Shown: positions 52,811-61,562 of the stretch, one piece after another
Position numbering within the stretch: the first letter of the stretch is position 1
How the letters are laid out: every line of letters starts with the position of its first letter
Program-made: the position numbers and the translations under genes
Source: JADMJV01 sp964649085
Lineage (GTDB): Bacteria > Vulcanimicrobiota > Xenobia > Xenobiales > JADMJV01
Reading direction: 5' to 3'
Assembly: GCA_964649085.1 (NCBI GenBank)
Contig: CAZYPN010000002.1
Location: 1 to 64,000 of the forward strand
DNA: 64,000 nt
Notes under the pieces: model-generated
The model's database searches: none
Told to the model about the DNA's origin: nothing
What the model saw: only the letters and a program-made list of their open reading frames with translations

Positions 52811-53287
52811 ATGGACTGGTCGACGCTGTTCTTTGGAATGCTGCTCGGCATTCTCTTGCTTCCCACCCTGCTGATGCTGGGTCTGCGACTGATGCTCTGG
52901 CTGCTGGCACGCAAGGTTCGCAAAGTGGTCGCTCAAATGGAGCGTGGAGAAATGCCTCAGGGTTTCACCGTGCACACCGTCCATCCATCGTCACCAGCCG
53001 ACCCACCCGCCAGGACTGAGGTCATCTCTGTGGCGCTACCAGCCGAATCGTCGCTGCACGAGCGTCTTTGCGAGGCCTTTCTGGAAAAGACCTCGCTCAC
53101 CAGTCAGGAGTGGGCAGAGGTTCGCGACGATCTCCTTTTCGTGCATGATGGCCTGAACTCCGACGACCTGCTGGCCATGGGCTTTTCGCTCTCCTCGGGA
53201 AGCACGGCTCGCGAGCAGGCCCGCGGACAGCGGCAGTTGCTGGGAACTCTTTCCGAACCGGTGGCCGCAGACGTGTATCGGCGCTAG
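52811..53287 (+). CDS. single-pass membrane protein, unknown
   Basis: A 158-residue protein with one N-terminal membrane helix (about 7-33, LFFGMLLGILLLPTLLML) then a basic patch (ARKVRKVV) and a hydrophilic domain (SSLHERLCEAFLEKTSLTSQEW). No recognised family. It lies directly after the terminator and 5 nt before the next gene, with which it is probably co-transcribed. Confidence 0.65.
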   Translation: MDWSTLFFGMLLGILLLPTLLMLGLRLMLWLLARKVRKVVAQMERGEMPQGFTVHTVHPSSPADPPARTEVISVALPAESSLHERLCEAFLEKTSLTSQEWAEVRDDLLFVHDGLNSDDLLAMGFSLSSGSTAREQARGQRQLLGTLSEPVAADVYRR

Positions 53288-53292
53288 ATTTC

Positions 53293-54024
53293 GTGGGCCT
53301 CTTTCAGACTCCAGCCCGACTGTTGCAGGTCGCCCGATCGCAGGGGCTACCTCTGCGTCAGGGCTCGTCTGCCCTGGAGAGCTACCGGCGACTAGCGCGG
53401 GCCTACCTCGGCAGTGCCGAGGAAATGGCCAGTGAAGTGGCCGACCGCCTGCAGCGGGCCAGCCTGGCGGTCGAGCAGTTGCAGCGCACCTCGGCACCGG
53501 GCCTGGCGGAGCTGATGCGGGCGGCTCTTCCCCCGGCACTGGCCATCGAGGGGGCAGACTGGGGGCTGGCTCCGGCCGAGGCCATTCAATATCGCAGCCG
53601 CACCCCCCATTTCGCACTATGGGTTTTTGCTTCCGAATCCACCACGGCACCCATGTTGCTGTGCCCCCAGGACTCGGCCTTCGGGCTGACCCGCAGCCTT
53701 ACGGGAGCCCAGGATTTGCAGGTTGGCGACGCCGAGTTAGACGCTACCACCATCATTCAGGGACGCGAGGCCGAGCAGCTACAGCTCTGGCTGGCCCAAC
53801 CTCCGGTGCTCCAGGCCCTGCGCCGCCTGCGTGCGGCCACCTCGCGCTGGCGCGTCAACCAGTGCGGGGCCGGCTCGGTATTGACCTGGGAAGAACTCAG
53901 CCCCAGCGAGGTTCAGGCACGGCTCAAAGACCTGAACAACCTGGTCAGGCTGTTTCCGAGCGGGCCGCCCGTTGGGCACCATCTGCCAGATCACCCCGGC
54001 CCAACGATCGCACCACAGCCGTAA
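53293..54024 (+). CDS. hypothetical protein
   Basis: About 243 residues from GTG 53293. The N-terminal half is helical (ASEVADRLQRASLAVEQLQRT); the middle has a beta region (HFALWVFASESTTAPMLLCPQD). Tail residues from about 217 on are encoded in the 80-bp overlap with the convergent gene, so either the stop is correct and the overlap is real or one of the two frames ends earlier. No family recognised. Confidence 0.6.
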   Translation: MGLFQTPARLLQVARSQGLPLRQGSSALESYRRLARAYLGSAEEMASEVADRLQRASLAVEQLQRTSAPGLAELMRAALPPALAIEGADWGLAPAEAIQYRSRTPHFALWVFASESTTAPMLLCPQDSAFGLTRSLTGAQDLQVGDAELDATTIIQGREAEQLQLWLAQPPVLQALRRLRAATSRWRVNQCGAGSVLTWEELSPSEVQARLKDLNNLVRLFPSGPPVGHHLPDHPGPTIAPQP

Positions 54025-54337
54025 ATACCTCCAGGTCGTCGTCAAGGCCCGTATCAGCGGCGAGATCGTGGTCGGCATCGGGTTGATTTTCAACAAAATA
54101 CAGGCAGGCCGACTGCAGTAGCTTCTGGTGTTGCTGCGACAGCTGCGCCCATCCGGCCAGCAGTTCTTCCAGCGCCTGACACAGAAAGCGAGCCAGACCG
54201 AGGCGATGAGGTCGTTTCTTCTTGTAGACAATCTCCAGGACTCGGCCGTGATTGGCCACCTCTTTCAGCAGCGCCTCGGGCGCCTCCAGGGGCCGGTCAA
54301 AGTGAGAGCGCAGACGGTCACGAACGTGGGCACGCAT
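53945..54337 (-). CDS. DUF1232-like small protein
   Basis: About 130 residues from ATG 54337. The C-terminal half (LLQSACLYFVENQPDADHD, TGLDDDLEVFTAVVRSLG) resembles YkvA/DUF1232 proteins, which have a short hydrophobic helix followed by a conserved P-D and DD pattern. The longer frame to 54448 overlaps cbiO and is less likely. It follows cbiO by 37 nt on the same strand and overlaps the convergent gene by 80 bp. Function unknown. Confidence 0.55.
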   Translation of the reverse strand: MRAHVRDRLRSHFDRPLEAPEALLKEVANHGRVLEIVYKKKRPHRLGLARFLCQALEELLAGWAQLSQQHQKLLQSACLYFVENQPDADHDLAADTGLDDDLEVFTAVVRSLGRGDLADGAQRAARSETA

Positions 54338-54374
54338 GCAGAGGTACTTCGCGAATTCAGGCCCCGACCCCCTC

Positions 54375-55079
54375 TCAGGCAACGACCCCGTGGCGCTCGA
54401 GTCGAGCCCGATCCAACAAGAGTTCGGCGCTGGGCAAATCGGCCTCAAGCCGACCCCCGTCGAGCAAGAGGCTGCGAGGCAGCAGCTCTTCCACCAGTTG
54501 CAAATCGTGGGTGGCCACCAACATGGCCTGAGGGCGTTGTTGGAGCAAGGAAATCACCGAGCGGCGAGCGCGCGCGTCCAGCCCTGCGGTGGGCTCATCG
54601 ATCACCAGCAGGCGAGGTTCCATCGAAAGCACCGTGGCCAGGGCAGCTCTCTTCTTCTGCCCGCCGCTCAGTTCGTGGGGTGCCCGGTGGGCACAGTCGG
54701 ACAATCCCACTTCTTCAAGAGTCAGGCGCACACGCTGCTCGATCTCGCTGGGGCTCAACCCTTGAAAGTGCAAGCCGTAGGCGACATCCTCATACACCGT
54801 AGCGCAAAACAACTGATCATCCGGGTCTTGAAACACCATGCCCACCTTGCCTCGAACCTGAGCCAGATGGGGCGGGGAGACGTCCAGGTTGTCGATGCGA
54901 ACCCGGCCTGTTCCTCGAAGCAACCCGTTGAACTGCAGCAGTAGCGTCGACTTGCCCGCTCCGTTGGGCCCCAGCAAAGCCACTCTCTCCCCCTCTTCCA
55001 GCTGGAACGAGACATCGCGAATCACGGGTCGATCGGGATGATAGCCAAAGCTGACCTGCGACAACTCGACTAGGGCCAC
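54375..55079 (-). CDS. cbiO: cobalt/nickel ECF transporter ATPase
   Basis: About 234 residues, a complete ABC ATPase: Walker A LLGPNGAGKSTLLL, Q-loop MVFQDPDDQLF (the DPDDQ pattern typical of ECF ATPases), signature ELSGGQKKRAALATVLS, Walker B LLVIDEPTAGLD and H-loop VATHD. It energises Co2+ or Ni2+ uptake with CbiM and CbiQ. GTG 55079 overlaps the cbiQ 3' end by 10 nt; the open frame further upstream runs inside cbiQ. Co versus Ni cannot be told from the ATPase. Confidence 0.93.
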   Translation of the reverse strand: MALVELSQVSFGYHPDRPVIRDVSFQLEEGERVALLGPNGAGKSTLLLQFNGLLRGTGRVRIDNLDVSPPHLAQVRGKVGMVFQDPDDQLFCATVYEDVAYGLHFQGLSPSEIEQRVRLTLEEVGLSDCAHRAPHELSGGQKKRAALATVLSMEPRLLVIDEPTAGLDARARRSVISLLQQRPQAMLVATHDLQLVEELLPRSLLLDGGRLEADLPSAELLLDRARLERHGVVA

Positions 55080-55777
55080 AGACTTAACCCCACCAGGGCC
55101 AACCCGCCCAGCATCCAGAACAGCCCGGTGGAGAGCCGAAGCGGGGTGGCAGGCCGCGGCGGCAGTAGCCCGCCGCGACAGATCATAGCTCGACAAACCC
55201 GCTCGGAGCGCACCTGACTGCGCACCATCAAAGCTCCCGCCAATTCGCCAGCGGCACGTGCGCGCCAGCGCCAGCCGGGAGCCGTCGGCCCGCACCCCCT
55301 GGCCTGGCGGGCGCGCTGCATGCGCCCCAACTCGTCGCCCAGAACTTCGCCATAACGCAACATGAGAGCCACCGTGCCGAGCAACAGAGCAGGAACGCGC
55401 AAGCTTGTCAGGCCAGCCAATAGACGGTCGCGCCCCAACCAGGTCAGCAGCCAGAGGGTGGCGGCCAGTCCGAGCCAGGCGCGCACCACCAGGAGCAGCC
55501 AGCGTTGCAACCCTGGCAGCTGCAGAGCCAGACCGTGACCCAGCGAGATTTCAGGGCCGGGGCCGGAAAAGGCCATCGGCAGAGCTGCCAGACAGAAGGG
55601 CAACACCACCAGGGCGCGGACCAGCAGCAGCCCGGCAGAACAACCGCTAAGGCCCGCCAGGACCAGCCACAACCCGGCCAGCAGGCCCAACCGGTAAGCA
55701 TCGGTCTGATGGCCAAGGGCCAGCTGAAAACCCAGCACCCAGAGCACCGCCCCGGGGGCCCAGCGCAGCTCAGGCAC
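55070..55777 (-). CDS. cbiQ: cobalt/nickel ECF transporter transmembrane component
   Basis: About 235 residues with several membrane helices and the CbiQ coupling helices, including LRYGEVLGDELGRMQRARQARG and ALMVRSQVRSERVCRAMICRG, in which the A-R-G tripeptide contacts CbiO. GTG 55777 overlaps the cbiM stop by 8 nt and has GCAGG 6 nt upstream. It couples ATP hydrolysis to the metal-binding subunit. Subunit order cbiM-cbiQ-cbiO is the usual one; a CbiN is not visible. Confidence 0.88.
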   Translation of the reverse strand: MPELRWAPGAVLWVLGFQLALGHQTDAYRLGLLAGLWLVLAGLSGCSAGLLLVRALVVLPFCLAALPMAFSGPGPEISLGHGLALQLPGLQRWLLLVVRAWLGLAATLWLLTWLGRDRLLAGLTSLRVPALLLGTVALMLRYGEVLGDELGRMQRARQARGCGPTAPGWRWRARAAGELAGALMVRSQVRSERVCRAMICRGGLLPPRPATPLRLSTGLFWMLGGLALVGLSLWP

Positions 55778-56573
55778 GTTGACCTGCCAACCGCAGCGCG
55801 ACGATGGCCGGAAGCACGACCAGCAAGGCTGCGCCCAGCACCGGAGCCGGTCCCAACCAGCCCAACAGAGGCAACGGTTTGAACAGCGGCGGAACCAATC
55901 CGAGCAGCAGAGGCGCTGCCAGCCCCAAAGCGGCGCAGCCACCAAAAGCGCCCACTTCCTGCAGCTTGACCAGCTTCAGCGCGCCCACGGTGGCCAGCCC
56001 CTCACCCACGGCCACCACACTCTGTAGACCCAGCATGGCTGGAAGGGAAAGCTGCAAGGGAGTGGTCTGGGCCCAGGCCAGTTCGGCGCAGGCCGCCAGG
56101 GTACTGAGTTGAATCGAACACCAGGCCGCGCCCACCGCCACCAACCCCAGCGGCGCTCGCCAGCGCCTGCCCAGGTAGACCATCGCCCAGGCCGACCAGC
56201 AACCCACCACACCCATATTGAAAAGATTCCAGCCCAGGCTGAGCAGGCCCCCATCTCCCAGGACCACGGCCTGCACTCCCAGGACGGCCGTCATGACTAC
56301 CAGCGCACGTGCGGGGCCGAGGGTCAGAGCCAGCAGCGCCGACCCCTGAAAGTGGGCCGAAGTGCCCGCCGGGATCGGAACCATGATGGTTTGAGCCACA
56401 GCCAGAAAGGCGGCCAACAGACCCATCTGAGGAAGAGTTTGCTCGAGTTCCTCACCTTCGGCCGCGCGTAACGACCAGGCCAGCGGCGCGGCTACCAGTA
56501 GCCAGCCCAGACAGGCCAGAGCCGGAGCCAGAAAGCCATCGGGAAGATGGAGGGCCAGGGTGAGCACCGCCAA
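55770..56573 (-). CDS. cbiM: cobalt/nickel ECF transporter substrate-binding membrane component
   Basis: About 267 residues, seven or so helices. HLPDGFLAP (9-17) is the CbiM/NikM opening motif and PIPAGTSAHFQGSALLALTLGP carries the second metal-binding histidine. In known CbiM/NikM the N-terminal Met-His itself binds metal; here seven or eight residues precede the His (TTG 56573 or GTG 56567), so either a short leader is removed or the site differs. It diverges from the outer-membrane barrel gene; an 85-bp gap holds the shared regulatory region. Confidence 0.88.
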   Translation of the reverse strand: MAVLTLALHLPDGFLAPALACLGWLLVAAPLAWSLRAAEGEELEQTLPQMGLLAAFLAVAQTIMVPIPAGTSAHFQGSALLALTLGPARALVVMTAVLGVQAVVLGDGGLLSLGWNLFNMGVVGCWSAWAMVYLGRRWRAPLGLVAVGAAWCSIQLSTLAACAELAWAQTTPLQLSLPAMLGLQSVVAVGEGLATVGALKLVKLQEVGAFGGCAALGLAAPLLLGLVPPLFKPLPLLGWLGPAPVLGAALLVVLPAIVALRLAGQRA

Positions 56574-56590
56574 GATTTCTGCCAGTCAAC

Positions 56591-56604
56591 TCCCATTCCT
56601 GGGA
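56591..56604. promoter_or_regulatory. short inverted repeat in the cbiM/barrel divergent region
   Basis: TCCCA-TTCC-TGGGA, a perfect 5-bp inverted repeat, in the 85-bp region between cbiM and the barrel gene. A metal-responsive repressor might act here, but the arms are short. I do not see a NikR GTATGA/TCATAC pair or a cobalamin riboswitch. Confidence 0.25.
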
Positions 56605-56658
56605 AGGCAGGAGTATGAAATTACAAATGGAAAGGGCCGCATCTATCAGGGGGTCCAT

Positions 56659-57627
56659 ATGCGAATCTTTGCAACTGCAGCTCTAATCCTTTCTCTCGCC
56701 ACCGCGGGTTTTGCCCATCACGGCGGCGCCAGCACCTCACAAGGTCCGGGAACGCCTATCGAGACCAACAGCCCGCTCACCCTTCCAAAAGGGGGCACGG
56801 TCGTCTTCACCCGGGCGGAACTGGTGCCGTTTCAAAAGTTCGACCGCTTCAACCCGGAGAACATCGACAGTTTTGACTTCTTTCAGCTCGGCGTGTCGCA
56901 CGGCCTTACCGACTATCTGACAGCCACAGCCATTGTGCCCTACAACTCCAAAACCCAGGACTCTTTCGGCAACTTGCAGGGGGTCGGCGACGGAAAATTG
57001 CTGATGACGCTGGGCTTCAACTACTCCGACGACGAAGGCTTGCAACTCAACGGAGAAGAGGACACCGCCGTCAATCTGGGCGAGTCGAACAAGACCTACT
57101 TCGGGCTGATCGGCGGGTTGACCGCCCCCAGCGGACGCTCCGATTTGCAACTGCAAGGCGTGGTTGATGGGGGCCTACAACCAGGTTTTGGCACCCCAAC
57201 GGCCACTCTGGGGTTGGCGATGACGCGCGGACTGAGCGAGCGACTTTCCGTTTCAGCCGACGCCTCGGTGGAGTTTTTTTCTCGAAAGTCCGGCGGCGAC
57301 AAGTTCGGCAACGAATTCCGCGCCAACCTGGCCGGCGTCTACGAACTGCATGCCGATGAAGAGTCCTGGTTGCGCCGAGTGGACGGCATCCTTGAGCTCA
57401 ATTACCTGGTCATCTCCCGGGATGAAACCGCCTTCGTTTCCGAACTTGGCACCGGTGGGCGAATCCTTTATCTTTCACCAGGGGTTCGTTTCCAACTCGG
57501 CGACGTCAACGTGGGAGCGCTGATCAAGTTTCCCATTGTGCGCGGCCTGAACGAACGGATTATGCAGCAAGGTTCTGAAGGTCTGGAACAGTATCGCCTG
57601 ATCTTCACCGTGTCGACCTTTTTCTAA
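56659..57627 (+). CDS. outer-membrane beta-barrel protein linked to metal uptake
   Basis: A 322-residue protein. Signal peptide MRIFATAALILSLATAGFA leaves a mature N-terminus HHGGAST. The rest alternates hydrophobic and polar residues in strand-length blocks (LTDYLTATAIVPYN, KTYFGLIGGLTAPSG) and ends in phenylalanine (FTVSTFF), the C-terminal signal of outer-membrane barrels. It resembles the transporter-like barrels found beside Co/Ni ECF systems. AGGGGG precedes ATG 56659. It implies a diderm envelope. Confidence 0.8.
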   Translation: MRIFATAALILSLATAGFAHHGGASTSQGPGTPIETNSPLTLPKGGTVVFTRAELVPFQKFDRFNPENIDSFDFFQLGVSHGLTDYLTATAIVPYNSKTQDSFGNLQGVGDGKLLMTLGFNYSDDEGLQLNGEEDTAVNLGESNKTYFGLIGGLTAPSGRSDLQLQGVVDGGLQPGFGTPTATLGLAMTRGLSERLSVSADASVEFFSRKSGGDKFGNEFRANLAGVYELHADEESWLRRVDGILELNYLVISRDETAFVSELGTGGRILYLSPGVRFQLGDVNVGALIKFPIVRGLNERIMQQGSEGLEQYRLIFTVSTFF

Positions 57628-57670
57628 CCACATCCACTCGACAAACGGATTTAGGGGAGCGGAGAAAACC

Positions 57671-58327
57671 ATGAACTACAAGGCATTGGCCACACTGATG
57701 TTGCTGACTTCTTTGAGTTGGGGCCACGATTTCTGGCTCAAGCCCGCCCCCCAGGGCGCCATCTTGCGCTATGGCCACGGCAGCGAAGAAGAACCCTACA
57801 AGTCCGAGAAGCTCAAAAAGGCCAGCGCTCTCGACGCCCAGGGAAAAGTCCTGGAGGTGAAGACGGCCGACGATGGAGGCAAGGTTCGCCTGCAGTCCCC
57901 GGCTGAGGCCGTTCAGCTCGGTATCGAACTCGACAACGGCTACTGGAGCAAGAACGTGGGCGGCTGGGCCAATCGATCGCGAAGAGAAACCCCCGGCTGC
58001 CTGTTGTCCGAGTGGTCGCTCTATTACGCCAAGGTGCTGCTCAAGTCGCAGTCCTGTCTGGGCAAGCCCTTTGGTCACCCGCTGGAAATCGTGCCCCTGG
58101 AGGTTCGCAACGACCATTTGCGCGTGCGAGTACTGTTGCACGGCAAGCCGGTCTCCGCGCTGAAAATCTATTCCAACCACAAACGCGTGGCCGAATCTGA
58201 CGAGCACGGCGAAGCCAGTTGGAAGCGCGAGGGAGAAACCATTGTCTCCGTAAGCATGAAGGAGGCCTTGCAGGGGAATCCCGATGCCGAGCGTCTTAAC
58301 CTTCACGCCTCTCTGACCGTGCCCTGA
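57671..58327 (+). CDS. DUF4198-type periplasmic metal-uptake protein
   Basis: A 218-residue protein. Signal peptide MNYKALATLMLLTSLSWG leaves HDFWLKPAPQG, the classic opening of DUF4198 proteins, which accompany nickel/cobalt transporters. Two cysteines (GCLLSEW, SCLGKPFG) may form a disulfide, and the C-terminal domain (VRVLLHGKPVSALKIYSNHKR) is an Ig-like carboxypeptidase-regulatory fold. GGAG lies about 12 nt before the ATG. It follows the barrel gene by 43 nt, probably one operon. Confidence 0.82.
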   Translation: MNYKALATLMLLTSLSWGHDFWLKPAPQGAILRYGHGSEEEPYKSEKLKKASALDAQGKVLEVKTADDGGKVRLQSPAEAVQLGIELDNGYWSKNVGGWANRSRRETPGCLLSEWSLYYAKVLLKSQSCLGKPFGHPLEIVPLEVRNDHLRVRVLLHGKPVSALKIYSNHKRVAESDEHGEASWKREGETIVSVSMKEALQGNPDAERLNLHASLTVP

Positions 58328-58365
58328 GCGGAAAGAGTTTGGCCTCAGGCGCCTAACACCTGACA

Positions 58366-59292
58366 ATGGATTCGCTGCGTCATTCCTGGAGCTTTCTGCG
58401 CGATGCTCTGGTGTTTGGCGCGGTTACTTTCGCCTTTCTCTTCCATCTTTGCGCCATGGCGGCCGATCGCGATCGCACGCAGGAACGGGCCTACGCTCGC
58501 CTTGCCCACGCCCGGGTATTCTCTGAAGCCGCGCTGCTTGAGTCTCTCGAGCATTTGCGCCCTCAGCAGTTGGGCAAGTGCCTGCATCCTCAGGATGGAG
58601 TGCTGATCGAACTTGCCCGGGGGGCGGAAAGCCAGCGGGTTCGCCAGCGCTCGTTAGAACTGCTGCGCCAGAAACTACAACGTCCCGGCTTGGCGCTGGA
58701 CGCCTGCGAGCGCGTGCTGGCCGACGAAATCGTGCAGGAAGAATCTCCTCAGCAGTTGCCCCAACTGGAAAAATTCCTGCTTCTCTACGCCTGGGTCGTA
58801 GAAGTGGTCGTTCTGGCAGCCTTTTCTCAGATCTGGCGTAGCCCCCAGGCCCAGCAGGACTTGTATCAACTGGCCTGCCGACCTTATCTTTTCATCCCTC
58901 TGGTCGGATTTGCTCTGCTGGTCCCCCTGGATAGATTCGCTGTGCTCAAAGGGGGCTCTGGCTATTGGACCGTGGCGGCCCTGACCACAGCCCTGCTGGG
59001 CGCGGGCGTTCTCTACTGGAGACTACGAACGCGGCTGCGCCCCGAACAACTGCCCGAGTTGAGCCTGTACCTTTTGATCGCTTCGCTATCCATCCAACTG
59101 GTTGCCATCCTGGCAGGCTCGGGTTGGGCACTGAGCTGGTTTCACCAACCGGCTCTGCTTTGGGCGGGCAAGGGCTGCACCCTGATTCTGGCCCTCTTTC
59201 CGCTCTTTCTCTTGGAAAAAGCCTGGAGCAGCCGAGGAGGCCAGAAAAGCACCGGTGAACTAGAAGCCCATGGCCAACATCCTGGTTCTTGA
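58366..59292 (+). CDS. multipass membrane protein, head of the second signalling operon
   Basis: A 308-residue protein with an N-terminal helix (13-33), a soluble helical segment of about 100 residues (ESLEHLRPQQLGKCLHPQDG) and then about five membrane helices between 137 and 290 (LLLYAWVVEVVVLAAFSQIW; GYWTVAALTTALLGAGVLY). It overlaps the REC-pseudokinase gene by 23 bp in the same direction and may be its membrane partner or sensor. No family recognised. Confidence 0.7.
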   Translation: MDSLRHSWSFLRDALVFGAVTFAFLFHLCAMAADRDRTQERAYARLAHARVFSEAALLESLEHLRPQQLGKCLHPQDGVLIELARGAESQRVRQRSLELLRQKLQRPGLALDACERVLADEIVQEESPQQLPQLEKFLLLYAWVVEVVVLAAFSQIWRSPQAQQDLYQLACRPYLFIPLVGFALLVPLDRFAVLKGGSGYWTVAALTTALLGAGVLYWRLRTRLRPEQLPELSLYLLIASLSIQLVAILAGSGWALSWFHQPALLWAGKGCTLILALFPLFLLEKAWSSRGGQKSTGELEAHGQHPGS

Positions 59293-60898
59293 GGACGACC
59301 CGCTGTTCCGCGACAGCGTGGCTCGCTCCCTCGAGATGCAGGGCCATGTCGTGGAGGGGGCGGCCAGTGCCGAAGAAGCCGAGCAAAAGGCTCGCGAGCA
59401 GCCGTTCGACCTGCTGGTCAGCGACATTCGAATCGCCGGCAAGGTGGACGGCGTCGGGGCCCTGGAGCGCTTCCGAAGTACCCACCCCGAGCTTCGCTGC
59501 ATTCTGATGACGGGTTTCGCCGACGCCGACGCACCGGTGCGCGCGGCCCGCCTTCAGGCTGACGACTATCTGCTCAAACCTTTCAAACTGCAGGCTCTGT
59601 TGCAGTCGGTCCAGGCCGTCCTGGAAAGAGACGAGCAGGCACCGGCCGGAGCCCTGCGCTCGCTCGACTCAGCCCAGGGGGTTTCCGGCTGGCTCTTCGA
59701 TCCACGGCTGCAGCAACTGGAAGTCCAGCGAGAGAAGTGCATCCATCAGTTCTTCATTCTGGCTCGAGCCCGGCGGCTGGAGCCCTGCCAGGCCTACGGT
59801 CACTTTTGTGCCTGGGAACGCATTGAACTCGAATACCTCGAGCATCACGGGCCGCGCAACTGGGAAAGGCTACTCGGGCAATATCAGAAATGGGAGAGCC
59901 AGTTAAGCCAACTGCAGACCCAGAACCTGACCTCCCCAACCTTGAGCCGAGGACGCTTCGACCTGATGTTCGCTCGGATTCAAGCGGGTGTCCTCAGCGT
60001 AACTCAGTTGCTTCAATCCATTCGGCTGTTGCATTCCGAGGTGGCTCGCAAAGAGAGCCTTATGGCCTACTGCAACTATCACTGGCTCTGGTCGGATCAA
60101 CTCGACCAGGGCGACCCGTTTCTCAGCTTGACGATCAATGGCTACCGTCTGATGCGCCACCGCTCGGTGCTCAGCCCCCAGGTGCGCCTGTACGAAGCCG
60201 AAGCCGAATACCGGCCACGAAGGGGCGACCTGGTGCTGTGTTTGCCCGATGCTCCCGAGAGTAGCGGCATGATGAGCGGAGAACTGCGTTCCGAGCGAGC
60301 CGCCATGCTGACCACCAGCTACGGCCATCACTTCCTGCTCTACCGTGGCTTCTCGATGTCCCTGCGCTCGCGACTTCCTCGCCAGGGAGTCGATGCCCCC
60401 ATGGCCTGGCGAATTCTGCGCCCGGTGTTCGTTCAAGTGGCCGCCTACCATAAGCAGGAACGCTGTAGTGGTTGCTTTTCGCTGCGGGACATCGACAGCC
60501 CACCGGGGCAGCCCTGCAGCCTGAGCCAGTTCTCCCCGGCAGCCTATCGAGAAGCCCATCTCTGGATGCTGGAGGCCCAGGGGGATCTGATCGAGTTCAA
60601 TGCGGCGCCCGAGGTGCTCTATCAGGCCGAACCCAGCCCTCTGTCGGACCAGGCCGTTCTGGGTCGCATCCTCTTTGAGGTCGTGTTCGGAGGCCACTAT
60701 CCTGACCCCGCCCTGCGCGTGCACATCCGCAAGCTGGGGTCGGTCGAGGCCAACTGCGCCTTCGGTCCTCACATTGCCCGCCTGGCACCTCTGCAGCAGG
60801 TGTTCTATCGACTGTCTCACGCCCAGCCTTCCCAGCGATTTGCCAGTCTGGAAGACGCCATTGCCCTCATCGATCAGATTTTGCGCGTGAAGGGGTGA
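59270..60898 (+). CDS. response regulator fused to a kinase-like (pseudokinase) domain
   Basis: A 542-residue protein. The receiver (1-120) is complete: LVLEDD, phosphoacceptor aspartate in LLVSDIRIAG, ILMTGFAD and YLLKPFK. The rest recalls a Ser/Thr kinase C-lobe with the catalytic residues lost: VQVAAYHKQERCSGCFSLRDI where HRDLKPSNI would be, ELRSERAAMLTTSYG, and then SDQAVLGRILFEVVFGGHYP (SDIYSLGVILYELLTGxxP in kinases) and FYRLSHAQPSQRFASLEDA (CLxxDPxxRPSxxEL). No Gly loop, HRD or DFG is visible. I read it as a receiver-controlled pseudokinase; remote similarity by eye. Confidence 0.7.
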   Translation: MANILVLEDDPLFRDSVARSLEMQGHVVEGAASAEEAEQKAREQPFDLLVSDIRIAGKVDGVGALERFRSTHPELRCILMTGFADADAPVRAARLQADDYLLKPFKLQALLQSVQAVLERDEQAPAGALRSLDSAQGVSGWLFDPRLQQLEVQREKCIHQFFILARARRLEPCQAYGHFCAWERIELEYLEHHGPRNWERLLGQYQKWESQLSQLQTQNLTSPTLSRGRFDLMFARIQAGVLSVTQLLQSIRLLHSEVARKESLMAYCNYHWLWSDQLDQGDPFLSLTINGYRLMRHRSVLSPQVRLYEAEAEYRPRRGDLVLCLPDAPESSGMMSGELRSERAAMLTTSYGHHFLLYRGFSMSLRSRLPRQGVDAPMAWRILRPVFVQVAAYHKQERCSGCFSLRDIDSPPGQPCSLSQFSPAAYREAHLWMLEAQGDLIEFNAAPEVLYQAEPSPLSDQAVLGRILFEVVFGGHYPDPALRVHIRKLGSVEANCAFGPHIARLAPLQQVFYRLSHAQPSQRFASLEDAIALIDQILRVKG

Positions 60899-60929
60899 AC
60901 CCGGGCGCACTCCATGGTAGCCTACAGAA

Positions 60930-61562
60930 GTGGATGAGGTAGAAGAAAAGCTTCGCGTGATCGATCGGGCCGAGCATCTGGTCAGCGAGCGTCACCTTCT
61001 CCCCTTCCTGGAAAAAGCTCAGCAACAGAGTCGCTGGGACGAATCCGAGCAGATTCTCTTTTCCATCCTGCGCCACACTACTCGACTCGACCGCACCTAC
61101 CACGCACGGATTCGCCTGCTGCTCTCGCGCGGCCTTACCGAGCAGGCCATGGAGGAAGCCGCCCTGGTCTTCGCTCTTTACCGTGAACAGGGCCGATTTC
61201 TGATGGCACTACAGGTGGCTCGGGCGATGCGACACATCGACCCGCGCTCGGCCCGTCCCTACAACCTGGAACTGGAGTATCTGCTGGAAATCGGCTGCCG
61301 TCAACAGGCTCAGCTCTGCCAGGAAGAGTTGCTCTGCATGCTGGAGCAAACCCAGCAACAATGCGAGTCGGGACCCTCTAAGGCTCGCTTTCAAATCCTG
61401 TTGCGCCGTCCGCAGCGACGAGAACTCCCCCGCTTGCCCCAGTCGTGGACGGTATCGCCTCCTTTGAATCTCGGCGAGGTCTCAAACCTTCCGGCCCTGC
61501 TCGAAGACGAGGGTGAGCCAGGGCGACTGTGGTGGAGCCAGGAAGGCGACAACGACCACTGA
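60930..61562 (+). CDS. helical-repeat (TPR-like) protein
   Basis: A 210-residue protein from GTG 60930 with TPR-like helix pairs (LEKAQQQSRWDESEQILFSIL; GLTEQAMEEAALVFALYREQG; GRFLMALQVARAMRHIDPRS). A low-complexity tail follows (PRLPQSWTVSPPLNLGEV). No catalytic motif. Its stop overlaps the start of the FHA-GGDEF gene (TGATG), placing it between the pseudokinase and that regulator, possibly as a scaffold. Confidence 0.7.
   Translation: MDEVEEKLRVIDRAEHLVSERHLLPFLEKAQQQSRWDESEQILFSILRHTTRLDRTYHARIRLLLSRGLTEQAMEEAALVFALYREQGRFLMALQVARAMRHIDPRSARPYNLELEYLLEIGCRQQAQLCQEELLCMLEQTQQQCESGPSKARFQILLRRPQRRELPRLPQSWTVSPPLNLGEVSNLPALLEDEGEPGRLWWSQEGDNDH

Noticed and set aside
56574..56658. NikR operator or cobalamin/NiCo riboswitch upstream of the metal-uptake genes
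   Set aside because: A GTATGA half-site occurs but no TCATAC partner at the required distance, and the gap is too short and lacks riboswitch landmarks.
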